From: Cyclobacteriaceae bacterium
Lineage (GTDB): Bacteria; Bacteroidota; Bacteroidia; Cytophagales; Cyclobacteriaceae
Length of the DNA stretch: 11,277 nucleotides
Direction of reading: 5' to 3'
Assembly (NCBI GenBank): GCA_025455445.1
Contig: JALOMN010000028.1
Coordinates: 1-11,277 of the forward strand
Positions 1-7,210 of the stretch are shown piece after piece. The notes beneath the pieces were generated by a model. The model did not search any database and was not told the DNA's origin. It saw nothing but the letters and a program-made list of their open reading frames with translations. The translations under genes and the position numbers were made by a program. The first letter of the stretch is position 1. The number at the start of each line of letters is the position of its first letter.

Positions 1-1
1 C

Positions 2-610
2 ACCGAATGGAACACGAAGTTTGAAGGCATTATCAATTTTCTGCAAAAGCAAAAAGAAGAAGGCTCGGAAGCAATTCGCAAGTGGGTAGATGATTTTACA
101 ATTACCAAAGTATGTCCGGATTGTGAGGGGGCGAGACTAAAAAAGGAATCGCTTCATTTTAAGATCGACAATAAGAACATTGCACAACTTGCGATGCTCA
201 ACATCAATGAACTGAAAAATTGGTTTGATGGCCTGGAGCATCGAATCAGTGACAAACAAAAAATAATTGCCACTGAAGTATTAAAAGAGATACGCAAGCG
301 TATTGGTTTTTTGCTAGATGTTGGGTTGGACTATCTTAACCTCAACAGACCGCTGCGAACCCTTAGTGGTGGCGAAGCACAGCGCATTCGTTTGGCAACA
401 CAAATTGGTACTCAGTTAGTGGGAGTGTTATATATTTTGGATGAACCTAGTATAGGGTTGCATGCGCGCGACAATGTTAAGCTAATTAAAGCTTTGAAAG
501 ATTTACGTGACCTGGGTAACTCGGTCATTGTGGTGGAGCATGATAAAGAGATGATGCTCGAGTCGGATTACATTATTGATATTGGGCCGGGTGCAGGCAG
601 GCACATTTAA
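2..610 (+). pseudogene. uvrA: Excinuclease ABC subunit UvrA, upstream fragment (end of first ATPase half); 5' end outside the window
   Basis: UvrA is the DNA damage-recognition ATPase of nucleotide excision repair and acts in the cytoplasm as a dimer with UvrB. The frame is open from base 2, so the gene begins upstream of the window. Visible in order are a CPDC cysteine pair (VCPDCEGARLKKE, about 110-148), the ABC signature [12 protein letters not shown] (about 362-397), the Walker B stretch YILDEPSIGLH (about 430-463) and the switch region VVEHD (about 529-543). The frame then reads DIGPGAGRH and meets a stop at 608-610. Family members continue here with a GG-x-(I/V)-V-A-x-G segment and about 34 residues before the second ATPase half; those residues are absent, and the homology resumes in another frame. 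This is therefore either a disrupted gene or an assembly/sequencing fault. The family assignment is very secure; pseudogene status is an inference. Confidence 0.85.
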
Positions 611-1626
611 AAGAGCGAAGAAAGGGCAGTGGCGAAAAACTTATATTAATTGGTGCCACCGGCAATAACCTGAAAAATGTTGATCTTGAAATTTCACTCG
701 GAACATTTACGTGCATCACGGGGGTTTCGGGAAGCGGTAAATCCACACTGATACACGAAACACTTTTCCCTATTTTAAATCAGTATTTTTTTAATTCCCG
801 CACGGAGCCGCTGTCTTATAAAAAAGTGGAGGGTCTGAAATTGATCGACAAGGTTATTGAAGTGGATCAATCACCGATTGGAAGAACTCCCCGATCAAAT
901 CCGGCAACGTACACCGGAGTATTTACCGAAATCAGAGATTTGTTTGCGCAGATGCCAGAGGCAAAAATTCGCGGATATAAGACTGGAAGATTTTCATTCA
1001 ATGTAAAAGGTGGGCGTTGCGAAACGTGCGAAGGTGCCGGTTTGAGATTAATTGAAATGGAATTCCTTCCGGATGTATATGTGCCTTGTGAAACCTGCAA
1101 GGGCAAACGCTATAACCGGGAAACACTGGAGGTTCGTTTCAAAGGAAAGTCCATCTCAGATGTATTGGAAATGACGGTAGAAGAAGCAGTTACTTTTTTT
1201 GAAAATCAACCGCGTATTCTAAGAAAAATTCAAACCTTAAATGAAGTGGGATTAGGGTACATTTCACTCGGCCAGCATGCCACTACGCTTTCTGGCGGTG
1301 AGGCACAGCGCGTAAAACTTGCTACAGAACTTTCAAAGCGAGATACAGGAAAGACATTGTATATTTTGGATGAACCCACCACAGGGTTGCATTTTCAAGA
1401 TATTAGTCACCTGTTGGAAGTGCTTCAAAAGCTAGTCGATAAAGGCAACACTGTATTGGTGATTGAACATAACATGGATGTTATCAAATCAGCCGATTAC
1501 ATAGTGGATTTAGGACCGGAAGGTGGTGCTGGTGGAGGTCGCATTATAGCGAAAGGAACACCGGAAGCGGTAGCGAAAAATCCGGCAAGCTTTACGGGTA
1601 AGTATTTAAAACCAGAACTTATCTAA
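604..1626 (+). pseudogene. uvrA: Excinuclease ABC subunit UvrA, downstream fragment (second ATPase half), out of frame with the upstream part
   Basis: This is the C-terminal ATPase half of UvrA. UvrA homology resumes in frame 1 at about 607 ([11 protein letters not shown], then [11 protein letters not shown]). Next come Walker [10 protein letters not shown] (721-747), [18 protein letters not shown] (about 865-918), the zinc-finger cysteine pairs CETC (1018-1029) and [13 protein letters not shown] (from 1087), the signature [12 protein letters not shown] (about 1288-1323), Walker [13 protein letters not shown] (about 1360-1395) and the usual C-terminal end at 1624-1626. I found no ATG, GTG or TTG in this frame between the junction and a GTG at 826, which lies after Walker A. 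A separately translated product would therefore lack nucleotide binding, so this is the tail of a broken uvrA and not a second gene. The homology is intact right to the junction, so the lesion is either recent or artefactual. Confidence 0.85.
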
Positions 1627-1663
1627 ACGTCTCAACAGGCCAACAAATTCCGCCTATGTAAGA

Positions 1664-1688
1664 AAATCCAAAACACCCTATTGGATTT
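1664..1688 (+). terminator. Perfect 8-bp inverted repeat between uvrA and the kinase gene, possible weak terminator
   Basis: AAATCCAA (1664-1671) and TTGGATTT (1681-1688) are exact reverse complements separated by a 9-base loop. The hairpin lies 38 bases after the uvrA stop. Only a short ATTTT follows (1693-1697), so it is poor as an intrinsic terminator. It could instead be a regulator binding site, since it sits just before the kinase promoter-like box. Confidence 0.35.
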
Positions 1689-1690
1689 GC

Positions 1691-1698
1691 TAATTTTG
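1691..1698 (+). promoter_or_regulatory. TAnnTTTG -7-like promoter element before the histidine kinase gene
   Basis: TAATTTTG matches the known Bacteroidota primary-sigma -7 element TAnnTTTG exactly and ends 7 bases before the kinase ATG. No TTTG -33 element is visible 19-21 bases upstream. If it is used, the transcript would have a leader of only a few bases. Confidence 0.35.
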
Positions 1699-1705
1699 CG
1701 ATTCA

Positions 1706-2770
1706 ATGGTAAACAAGGTGGTCGATAATAAGCAGCGATTATATTGGTCGTTGCAGATAGGTGGTTGGACACTCTATGCAGTAGTGCAGATAGTGGCCAG
1801 TGTGCTTGCCTCAGCCAACAACTCCATTAGTGTGCAGCGTATTCTCTTCCTTGCCTATGAGGCATTTTTCTGTTTGCTGATATCACATATTTATCGATCA
1901 AACATTAATGGTTGGCGATGGCTCAGCTTGGGAATGCCGCGATTGATTCCGCGTGTATTATTGTCTTCCTTGTCGCTGGGTGTGATTATGTATTTTCTTA
2001 GGATTCCGGCTTCGGTCGCACTGGGGTTATTCAACCAGGGAGTTGTGTTCAACCTGATGAATATTGTGGGCCAGTCATTTTATTATTCCATCCTATTCTT
2101 TTTGTGGTCTGTCTTCTATTTCATCTATAACTATTTTGAGCGATACAATAAGTCGCTGAAGCTAGAGGCTTCCATCAAAGAGATTGAGTTGAGCAATCTT
2201 AAATCTCAATTAAATCCTCATTTTATTTTTAATGCATTGAATAGCATTCGGGCCCTGGTGGATGAAAATCCTGAAAAATCGAAGATGGCCATCAATCAAC
2301 TATCTAATATTCTGCGTAACTCGCTCGTGGCAGACAAACGAGGCCTAACTAAATTTGGCGATGAACTAAAAATCGTAAAAGACTATTTAGGATTAGAAAG
2401 CATTCGTTTTGAGGAGAGACTAAAGACCGAGTTTGACATTGCGCCCGAATCAAAAGGTTTTCTGGTTCCTCCATTAATGATTCAAACGTTGGTTGAAAAT
2501 GGTGTGAAACACGGGATTTCAAAACTTACTGAGGGAGGGGTTATACAGGTGAAGACTTCAATCGAGAAAAATTATCTTAAGATTGTGATTCGAAATAGTG
2601 GTCATTATCACCTGAACGGACACAGTAAAAAGAGAAGTGGACTTGGACTAAGCAATACCGCCCAGCGATTAAAATTATTATATGGTGAGGAAGCGCGTTT
2701 CACCATTAGCAACGAAAACAATAATTTTGTACGGACAGAACTAATTATACCACACCTAACAAATACATGA
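1706..2770 (+). CDS. Membrane sensor histidine kinase, LytS/YehU type (His_kinase family PF06580)
   Basis: This 354-residue inner-membrane kinase is predicted to autophosphorylate and pass phosphate to the regulator encoded next. The N-terminal part (about residues 15-142) is hydrophobic, with about four membrane segments (roughly 17-36, 44-62, 82-104, 118-142) and no large extracytoplasmic domain. A short linker leads to the His_kinase motif SQLNPHFIFNALNS, with the phospho-acceptor at His172. The ATPase part has the N-box QTLVENGVKHG (Asn265 the expected Mg/ATP ligand) and a G-box RSGLGLSNTAQRL (about 311-323). The stop overlaps the next ATG by four bases (ATGA), indicating translational coupling to its cognate regulator. 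The ATG at 1706 is preferred: it precedes the first membrane helix and follows a TAnnTTTG box. The signal sensed cannot be told from the sequence; with so little outside the membrane it may sense through the membrane helices. Confidence 0.9.
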   Translation: MVNKVVDNKQRLYWSLQIGGWTLYAVVQIVASVLASANNSISVQRILFLAYEAFFCLLISHIYRSNINGWRWLSLGMPRLIPRVLLSSLSLGVIMYFLRIPASVALGLFNQGVVFNLMNIVGQSFYYSILFFLWSVFYFIYNYFERYNKSLKLEASIKEIELSNLKSQLNPHFIFNALNSIRALVDENPEKSKMAINQLSNILRNSLVADKRGLTKFGDELKIVKDYLGLESIRFEERLKTEFDIAPESKGFLVPPLMIQTLVENGVKHGISKLTEGGVIQVKTSIEKNYLKIVIRNSGHYHLNGHSKKRSGLGLSNTAQRLKLLYGEEARFTISNENNNFVRTELIIPHLTNT

Positions 2771-3483
2771 GAGCACTTGTAATTGATGATGAGCGCCTGG
2801 CGCGGAAAGAATTGATCAAACTTCTTGAAGAGCATCCTTCCATTGAAGTAGTGGGCGAAGCAATGAATGCGGATGAGGCCGAGCAAATGATCAATGATCT
2901 GAATCCCGATCTTCTATTCTTAGACATTCAAATGCCTGGACGCACAGGCTTTCAGTTACTTGAATCACTCGAGTCGGCACCCTTGGTGGTGTTTACTACA
3001 GCTTATGATGAATTTGCGATTAAGGCATTTGAAGTGAATGCCCTCGACTATTTACTAAAACCTATTCAAACCGATCGGTTAAGTGAAGCCGTGCAGAAGA
3101 TTCTGGAAAAGGAACGCAACAAGGCAGGTCGCGGAGCCGGAAAGAAATTGGGGCTGGAAGATCAGGTGTTTGTGAAAGACGGTGAGCGCTGTTGGTTTGT
3201 AAGTCTTGCCAACATCCGTTTCTTTGAATCAGATGGCAATTACATTAAAGTGTACTTTGAGAATAACCGCCCCATGATTCATAAATCTCTTAACGCATTG
3301 GATGACAGACTGGATGAGCGCGCTTTCTTCAGAGCAAGTCGTAAACACATTATTAATTTAAGCTGGGTAGAAAGTATTGAACCCTGGTTCAATGGAGGCC
3401 TGATGGTGAAACTTCGTGGTGGAGATAAAGTGGAAGTAAGTCGCAGGCAAGCAGCCAAGTTCAAAGACATGATGAGCCTTTAA
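2767..3483 (+). CDS. Response regulator of the LytR/AlgR family (receiver plus LytTR DNA-binding domain)
   Basis: This 238-residue cytoplasmic transcription regulator is predicted to be phosphorylated by the kinase encoded immediately upstream. The receiver domain (about 1-120) has the acidic pair Asp7-Asp8, the phospho-acceptor Asp53 in FLDIQMPG, Thr77/Thr78 in the switch position, and Lys98 followed by Pro99 (YLLKP). The LytTR domain (about 138-238) shows the typical IRFFESDGNYIKVY stretch, FFRASRKHIINL and the C-terminal VEVSRRQAAKFK segment. This domain binds DNA through loops, not a helix-turn-helix. The start codon lies inside the kinase stop region (ATGA overlap), so the two form an operon. 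Regulator/kinase pairs of this kind are common in Bacteroidota. The target genes cannot be deduced here. A hairpin with a T-run lies about 45 bases after the stop. Confidence 0.94.
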   Translation: MRALVIDDERLARKELIKLLEEHPSIEVVGEAMNADEAEQMINDLNPDLLFLDIQMPGRTGFQLLESLESAPLVVFTTAYDEFAIKAFEVNALDYLLKPIQTDRLSEAVQKILEKERNKAGRGAGKKLGLEDQVFVKDGERCWFVSLANIRFFESDGNYIKVYFENNRPMIHKSLNALDDRLDERAFFRASRKHIINLSWVESIEPWFNGGLMVKLRGGDKVEVSRRQAAKFKDMMSL

Positions 3484-3527
3484 TGGCATTTCATTTTATA
3501 TTGACGCCACTGAGTGTGCAAATTATT

Positions 3528-3563
3528 ATATGGTTACTGTAAAAGTTAACCGTATAACTTTTT
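3528..3563 (+). terminator. Candidate intrinsic terminator after the response regulator
   Basis: ATATGGTTA (3528-3536) pairs with TAACCGTAT (3547-3555) as a 9-bp stem with one G-U pair, and TTTTT follows at 3559-3563. It lies between convergent genes, 45 bases after the plus-strand stop. The stem is AT-rich, so its strength is uncertain. The opposite strand lacks a matching T-run; the minus-strand gene has only a 5-bp AACAG/CTGTT stem (3594-3610) at its own stop. Confidence 0.45.
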
Positions 3564-3608
3564 GTAGAGATGCATCATGAATTTATGAGGGAGAACAGGA
3601 ATTATCTG

Positions 3609-3974
3609 TTATTCTAAAATCAAATTAACCAGCTCTTTTTCCACATTCCAGTCTTTGGCCAGTTTTACCATGGCGGTGGCTTCCATTTCAGTCACATAGC
3701 CCTTTATATTGTTAGCTTGCCACACCATTTTAATTAATTCAATGCGCTTAGGTTTTGCATAGTCGCCAATAATGTTATTTAAGTAGGCACGGGCGCGATC
3801 AAAAGCGGTTATATAATCTTCTGCAACAAAATTAAGCGCCCATCTCAACTCTTCCTGCCCGTCAAGTTCAGCAGAAGTGTTTTGAAGATCAATCTTTTCT
3901 GCCTCGTCTAAACCGTGGTAATGATAAATCACCGACTTAAGCAGAAAATATATTTTTTTCTCTTCTGAGTTCAT
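3609..3974 (-). CDS. Conserved-looking small hypothetical protein (about 121 residues), function unknown
   Basis: I do not recognise this gene with confidence. From the ATG at 3974 it encodes an acidic, probably all-helical cytoplasmic protein of 121 residues with no signal peptide or membrane segment. The C-terminal half (PKRIELIKMVWQANNIKG, then EMEATAMVKLAKDWNV) has the amphipathic look of TerB/DnaJ-associated helical bundles, but no diagnostic acidic metal motif is evident, so that comparison is weak. An in-frame TTG nine bases upstream (3983) would add three residues. I prefer the ATG because a TTATTTTG box, one mismatch from the Bacteroidota -7 element, covers the TTG. The gene lies about 50 bases downstream of hemW on the same strand and may be co-transcribed with it. 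That the reading frame is real is supported by protein-like composition and its tight fit between neighbours. Confidence 0.72.
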   Translation of the reverse strand: MNSEEKKIYFLLKSVIYHYHGLDEAEKIDLQNTSAELDGQEELRWALNFVAEDYITAFDRARAYLNNIIGDYAKPKRIELIKMVWQANNIKGYVTEMEATAMVKLAKDWNVEKELVNLILE

Positions 3975-4023
3975 ATCATGCAAAATAAGAATAACATCAA
4001 TACACTATAATATATAGAAGCAA

Positions 4024-5157
4024 TTATTCCGATAAAACAAATAAGTCAGACGCAATTCGGTCTGCCAATAGTTTGCCCGAATGGGTAAGCGTCAATATAC
4101 CATCATGCACGCTTACTTTACCTTCCTGTTCTAGTTTAGTAAGATAGCCTTCATAATTTTTAAGTAGGTCATAATCATACATATTCTTAAGGTATGATAA
4201 TTGACAACCAGTATCTGTTCGTAATGAAGTAAAGATGTATTCATTAATTTTATTTGCCTGTGTCAATAGTTCTGTTTCACAAGGGAGTTTATCCTCCAGG
4301 ATTGTTTTCATGTAGACATGATTATTCGCGACATTGAAATGTCGACTCACACCATTATATGAGTGGGCACTCGGCCCAACACCCAGATATTTTTGCTGAT
4401 TCCAATAACTACTGTTATGCTTTGATTGGAACCCGGGTAAACAGAAATTTGAAATTTCGTAATGCCTGTATCCTGCAGAAATAATTGTGTTCATGATTAA
4501 CTCAAACTGATGGGCAGAAGTATTTTCGTCCAATGATTTTATCTTTCCCTTGGATGCCCAACGGCCAAATACGGTATTTTCTTCAATGGTAAGTGAGTAG
4601 GCTGAAATATGTTCAGGTGATAATGCGAGGGCTGCGTTCAGATTTTTGATAAGCACTGCTTCGTCCTGGCCAGGGATGGAATGTATCAAATCAATACTTA
4701 AATTATTGAACCCGGCATTTCGCAATAAATCGATGCACACAATGGCATCATGGGCAGAGTGGGCGCGATTAAGAAACTTTAATACGGTATCATCAAATGA
4801 TTGTATTCCTAAACTAAGTCGGTTAATGCCAAATTGCTTTAATGTTTGAATTTTTTCGGGGCTTAGGTCATCCGGATTTGCCTCAAGTGTAATTTCGGCC
4901 TGGTCAATTACTTTATAATGTTTGTAAATGGTTTCAAATAGTAGCTCAAAATCTTTTGGGCTTAGAAGAGATGGAGTTCCGCCACCAAAGTATACAGTAT
5001 TAATTACATCACCCTCCAGGTATTCTTGTTGAATGGCTAACTCGCGGGCAATACTCTGAATCATATCCGCCCGATAGGATTGATTGGTGGAAAAATGGAA
5101 ATCGCAATAATAGCAAGCTTGTTTGCAAAAGGGTATGTGAATATAGAGACCACTCAT
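4024..5157 (-). CDS. hemW: HemW-family radical SAM protein (haem chaperone; often annotated as oxygen-independent coproporphyrinogen III oxidase-like)
   Basis: This 377-residue cytoplasmic radical-SAM iron-sulfur protein belongs to the HemN/HemW superfamily. The cluster motif is CKQACYYCDF (Cys11, Cys15, Cys18). The SAM-binding GGGTPS lies at 58-63, followed by EANPDD (92-97) and LGIQSFDD. Two points favour HemW (haem insertion chaperone) over the true oxidase HemN: Phe20 stands where HemN has a fourth cysteine (CX3CX2CXC), and HNSSYW (247-252) matches the HNxxYW motif described for HemW. The length also fits HemW. The reading frame continues 16 codons upstream to 5205, but the family begins at MSGLYIHIPFC. 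A TAnnTTTG promoter-like box (5166-5173) lies inside that extension, so I place the start at 5157. The gene is divergent from the DUF4271/hemD unit, so haem genes lie on both sides of the 79-base spacer. Confidence 0.92.
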   Translation of the reverse strand: MSGLYIHIPFCKQACYYCDFHFSTNQSYRADMIQSIARELAIQQEYLEGDVINTVYFGGGTPSLLSPKDFELLFETIYKHYKVIDQAEITLEANPDDLSPEKIQTLKQFGINRLSLGIQSFDDTVLKFLNRAHSAHDAIVCIDLLRNAGFNNLSIDLIHSIPGQDEAVLIKNLNAALALSPEHISAYSLTIEENTVFGRWASKGKIKSLDENTSAHQFELIMNTIISAGYRHYEISNFCLPGFQSKHNSSYWNQQKYLGVGPSAHSYNGVSRHFNVANNHVYMKTILEDKLPCETELLTQANKINEYIFTSLRTDTGCQLSYLKNMYDYDLLKNYEGYLTKLEQEGKVSVHDGILTLTHSGKLLADRIASDLFVLSE

Positions 5158-5165
5158 CAGTTGCA

Positions 5166-5173
5166 CAAAGATA
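5166..5173 (-). promoter_or_regulatory. TAnnTTTG -7-like element for hemW
   Basis: On the minus strand TATCTTTG matches TAnnTTTG exactly and ends 8 bases before the hemW ATG at 5157. No clear TTTG lies 19-21 bases upstream. It supports the shorter hemW start over the extension to 5205. Confidence 0.4.
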
Positions 5174-5217
5174 TAAATGATAATGCCTGCATACTTCCAT
5201 TCCAACTACTATTCTGA

Positions 5218-5225
5218 TATTTTTG
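5218..5225 (+). promoter_or_regulatory. TAnnTTTG -7-like element for the DUF4271-hemD unit
   Basis: TATTTTTG matches TAnnTTTG exactly and ends 11 bases before the ATG at 5237. With the hemW box it would make a divergent promoter pair with 44 bases between the boxes. No -33 TTTG is visible at the usual distance. Confidence 0.4.
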
Positions 5226-5236
5226 CTGGCTGAATC

Positions 5237-6313
5237 ATGCAAAAGCTATTAATTACTTTATTACTCCTACTTACAATTGAAACTTCCGGGCAGGTTCGCG
5301 AAGTAAGCATTGACCTTATGCCCAAGGCGAAGGTGCTTCAGGAAGGCACCTACAAAAACTATACGGGGCAGCGCACACAGTCTGTTCATCTTCATATTGA
5401 TCAATCATTTGCAGGAAAGGCACTTGTTATACAATTGACAGGTAGGTATGGCGTGTTCATGGATGGTAAATTGGTGGGCGATGCCGAAGGGTTGATTAAA
5501 TTAAATATGGATAGTCTGCGCAGGATTTATGGAGCCGCAGAAGTACTTTCAGTATATGCACCTCAACACATACAATCACTTTCAATAAAATTACACTATA
5601 AGGATGCAACGGCAGATTTAGATAATTTAATTCGGCAACCATCTTATTATTCTGATTTTGTAATTCTGGTATGTCTGCTTCTGTTAATCTTCTTTGTGTT
5701 TTTATTCAGAAGCAATACAAACCTCACATTGGATTACCTCAATATTATTAAAGTCTTTGTCATTCATTCGCGTGAGGAAGCAATTACTACAGGTAGGATT
5801 GGATCCAGTGCTAACATTTTATTTTTCATGTTTATCAGTATGTGTTGCAGCTTATTATTGATGATAGCGGCACATTGGGGTTATCCTTCCGTAGCGATGC
5901 CCTTTCCACATGCTTCAAGCTCATTATACCGGCTGGTTGCATGGTGGTTTTTAATTTCACTGTTGTTTTTCTTTTTACTAATGGCAAAATTATTACTCAT
6001 CTGGATAATGAGTAAGCTATTTAATTTTAGAGACCTGGTTCGGTTTCAATATTTCAATTTTGTCAGAAGTTTATATGGTGCGATGATACTGGCCGGATTA
6101 TTTTCCGCGGGTTATTTTATTGGTCAATCACAAAACCCTGATTTTTTTTCTTATTTGATATGGGGAGTTTGTTTGATATTAGTTTTAAGCACGGTGTTTT
6201 TTTATTTCAAATTATTGGGCCGAACCGGTTCCTCCGTTTTTCATTTATTTTCCTACCTTTGTGGTTCAGAAATCATTCCGTTAATGATTTTGATTAAGGT
6301 GTTATTTTTTTAG
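5237..6313 (+). CDS. DUF4271 family integral membrane protein with signal peptide
   Basis: This 358-residue Bacteroidota membrane protein has no established function. A signal peptide (about 1-19, ending SGQ) leads into a soluble, probably beta-rich extracytoplasmic region to about residue 135. Roughly six membrane segments follow (139-158, 193-212, 232-259, 277-296, 303-324, 343-358). The loop after the first segment (NLTLDYLNIIKVF) and the C-terminal stretch with SEIIPLMILIKVLF resemble the DUF4271 family; I recognise this from memory without a search. The stop is followed 21 bases later by the hemD start, so the pair is almost certainly one transcript, matching the habitual DUF4271-hemD adjacency in this phylum. 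The gene is divergent from hemW and has a TAnnTTTG box just before its ATG. Position suggests a membrane role connected with tetrapyrrole synthesis or with the downstream secretion locus, but nothing in the sequence proves either. Confidence 0.85.
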   Translation: MQKLLITLLLLLTIETSGQVREVSIDLMPKAKVLQEGTYKNYTGQRTQSVHLHIDQSFAGKALVIQLTGRYGVFMDGKLVGDAEGLIKLNMDSLRRIYGAAEVLSVYAPQHIQSLSIKLHYKDATADLDNLIRQPSYYSDFVILVCLLLLIFFVFLFRSNTNLTLDYLNIIKVFVIHSREEAITTGRIGSSANILFFMFISMCCSLLLMIAAHWGYPSVAMPFPHASSSLYRLVAWWFLISLLFFFLLMAKLLLIWIMSKLFNFRDLVRFQYFNFVRSLYGAMILAGLFSAGYFIGQSQNPDFFSYLIWGVCLILVLSTVFFYFKLLGRTGSSVFHLFSYLCGSEIIPLMILIKVLFF

Positions 6314-6334
6314 CCGAATACGATCCGCGTTGAT

Positions 6335-7111
6335 ATGACTCAAATTGCTAATGACAGAGTGCGCAAGGTAAAGAGCATTTTAGTCACCCAGGAAGCTCCC
6401 ACCGATGCCAACTCTCCTTACCTGAAACTTGCTGAGAAATACAATTTAAAAATTGACTTTCGTTCTTTTATTCAGGTTGAAGCAGTGCCTCTTAAAGAGT
6501 TTCGCAAGCAAAAGATTGACATCCTGCAGCATACTGCTGTCATTTTCACAAGTCGTCATGCGGTAGATCACTTTTTTTCAATTTGCCAGGAATTAAAGCT
6601 AGAGATGCCCCCGGAAATGAAATACTTCTGCATCTCTGATCAGACTTCAAATTATCTTCAGAAGTACATTGTGATTCGAAAGCGTAAAATCTTTGCAGGC
6701 CTGAAGGACACAAAGGATTTGTTGGAGATCATCAAAAAACATAAGAATGAACGATTCTTATTTCCATGTTCGGATATACGTAAAAGTGATATTCCTGACT
6801 TTTTGAGAAATAATGGATTCCATTTTAATGAGGCTATCATGTATCATACCGTGGCAGCCAATCTCAGCGACTTAAAGAATGTGTATTATGATATACTTGC
6901 ATTCTTCAGCCCCTCCGGAATAAACTCTTTATTGGTAAACTTTCCTGATTTTAAACAAAATAATACACGCATTGCAGCCTTTGGACCGACTACCGCAAAA
7001 GCAGTAAGAGATGCCGATTTAATTTTAGATATAGAGGCGCCACTACCCAATGCGCCATCCATGACTGGAGCGCTTGAGCTTTACGTGAAGGCGGCAAATG
7101 GAATAAAATAG
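6335..7111 (+). CDS. hemD: Uroporphyrinogen-III synthase (HemD family)
   Basis: HemD closes hydroxymethylbilane to uroporphyrinogen III with inversion of ring D, the branch point to haem, sirohaem and cobalamin, in the cytoplasm. The protein has 258 residues, the usual family length, with the two-lobed layout. Family-typical though weakly conserved features are KSILVTQ at the N terminus, VIFTSRHAVDHFF (about 69-81), FPCSDIRKSDIPDFLRNNG in the second lobe, AFFSPSGINSLL (about 190-201) and AFGPTTAKAVRD near the C terminus. The last two match the substrate-site stretches. HemD sequences diverge strongly, so the family call is firm but enzymatic activity is inferred. The gene lies 21 bases after the DUF4271 gene and about 100 bases before the T9SS genes. 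No other haem synthesis gene apart from hemW is in the window. Confidence 0.88.
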   Translation: MTQIANDRVRKVKSILVTQEAPTDANSPYLKLAEKYNLKIDFRSFIQVEAVPLKEFRKQKIDILQHTAVIFTSRHAVDHFFSICQELKLEMPPEMKYFCISDQTSNYLQKYIVIRKRKIFAGLKDTKDLLEIIKKHKNERFLFPCSDIRKSDIPDFLRNNGFHFNEAIMYHTVAANLSDLKNVYYDILAFFSPSGINSLLVNFPDFKQNNTRIAAFGPTTAKAVRDADLILDIEAPLPNAPSMTGALELYVKAANGIK

Positions 7112-7210
7112 TATTGAAGTTTCAACAGTCTTTATCACACTCAAATAAATTTATTTTGAAGATGTTGAAATATTTAATTTATATTTAAGTCTTATTGAAA
7201 TCAATTTGTT

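Noticed and set aside
826..1626. A separate gene starting at the GTG at 826
   Set aside because: It would begin after the Walker A motif of UvrA; homology extends upstream in the same frame to about 607, so it is the tail of the broken uvrA.
1706..3483. The kinase-regulator pair as the PorX/PorY regulators of type IX secretion
   Set aside because: PorX has a PglZ-type effector domain and PorY is a classical HisKA kinase; here the regulator has a LytTR domain and the kinase is LytS-type.
3975..3983. TTG start for the small minus-strand gene
   Set aside because: An ATG lies nine bases downstream, and the TTG overlaps a promoter-like TTATTTTG box.
5158..5205. N-terminal extension of 16 codons on hemW
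   Set aside because: Family members begin at MSGLYIHIPFC-like sequence, and the extension is occupied by an exact TAnnTTTG box, so the start at 5157 is better.
7114..7125. Dyad TTGAA-GT-TTCAA just after hemD
   Set aside because: The five-base arms are too short and no T-run follows; chance is likely in AT-rich DNA.
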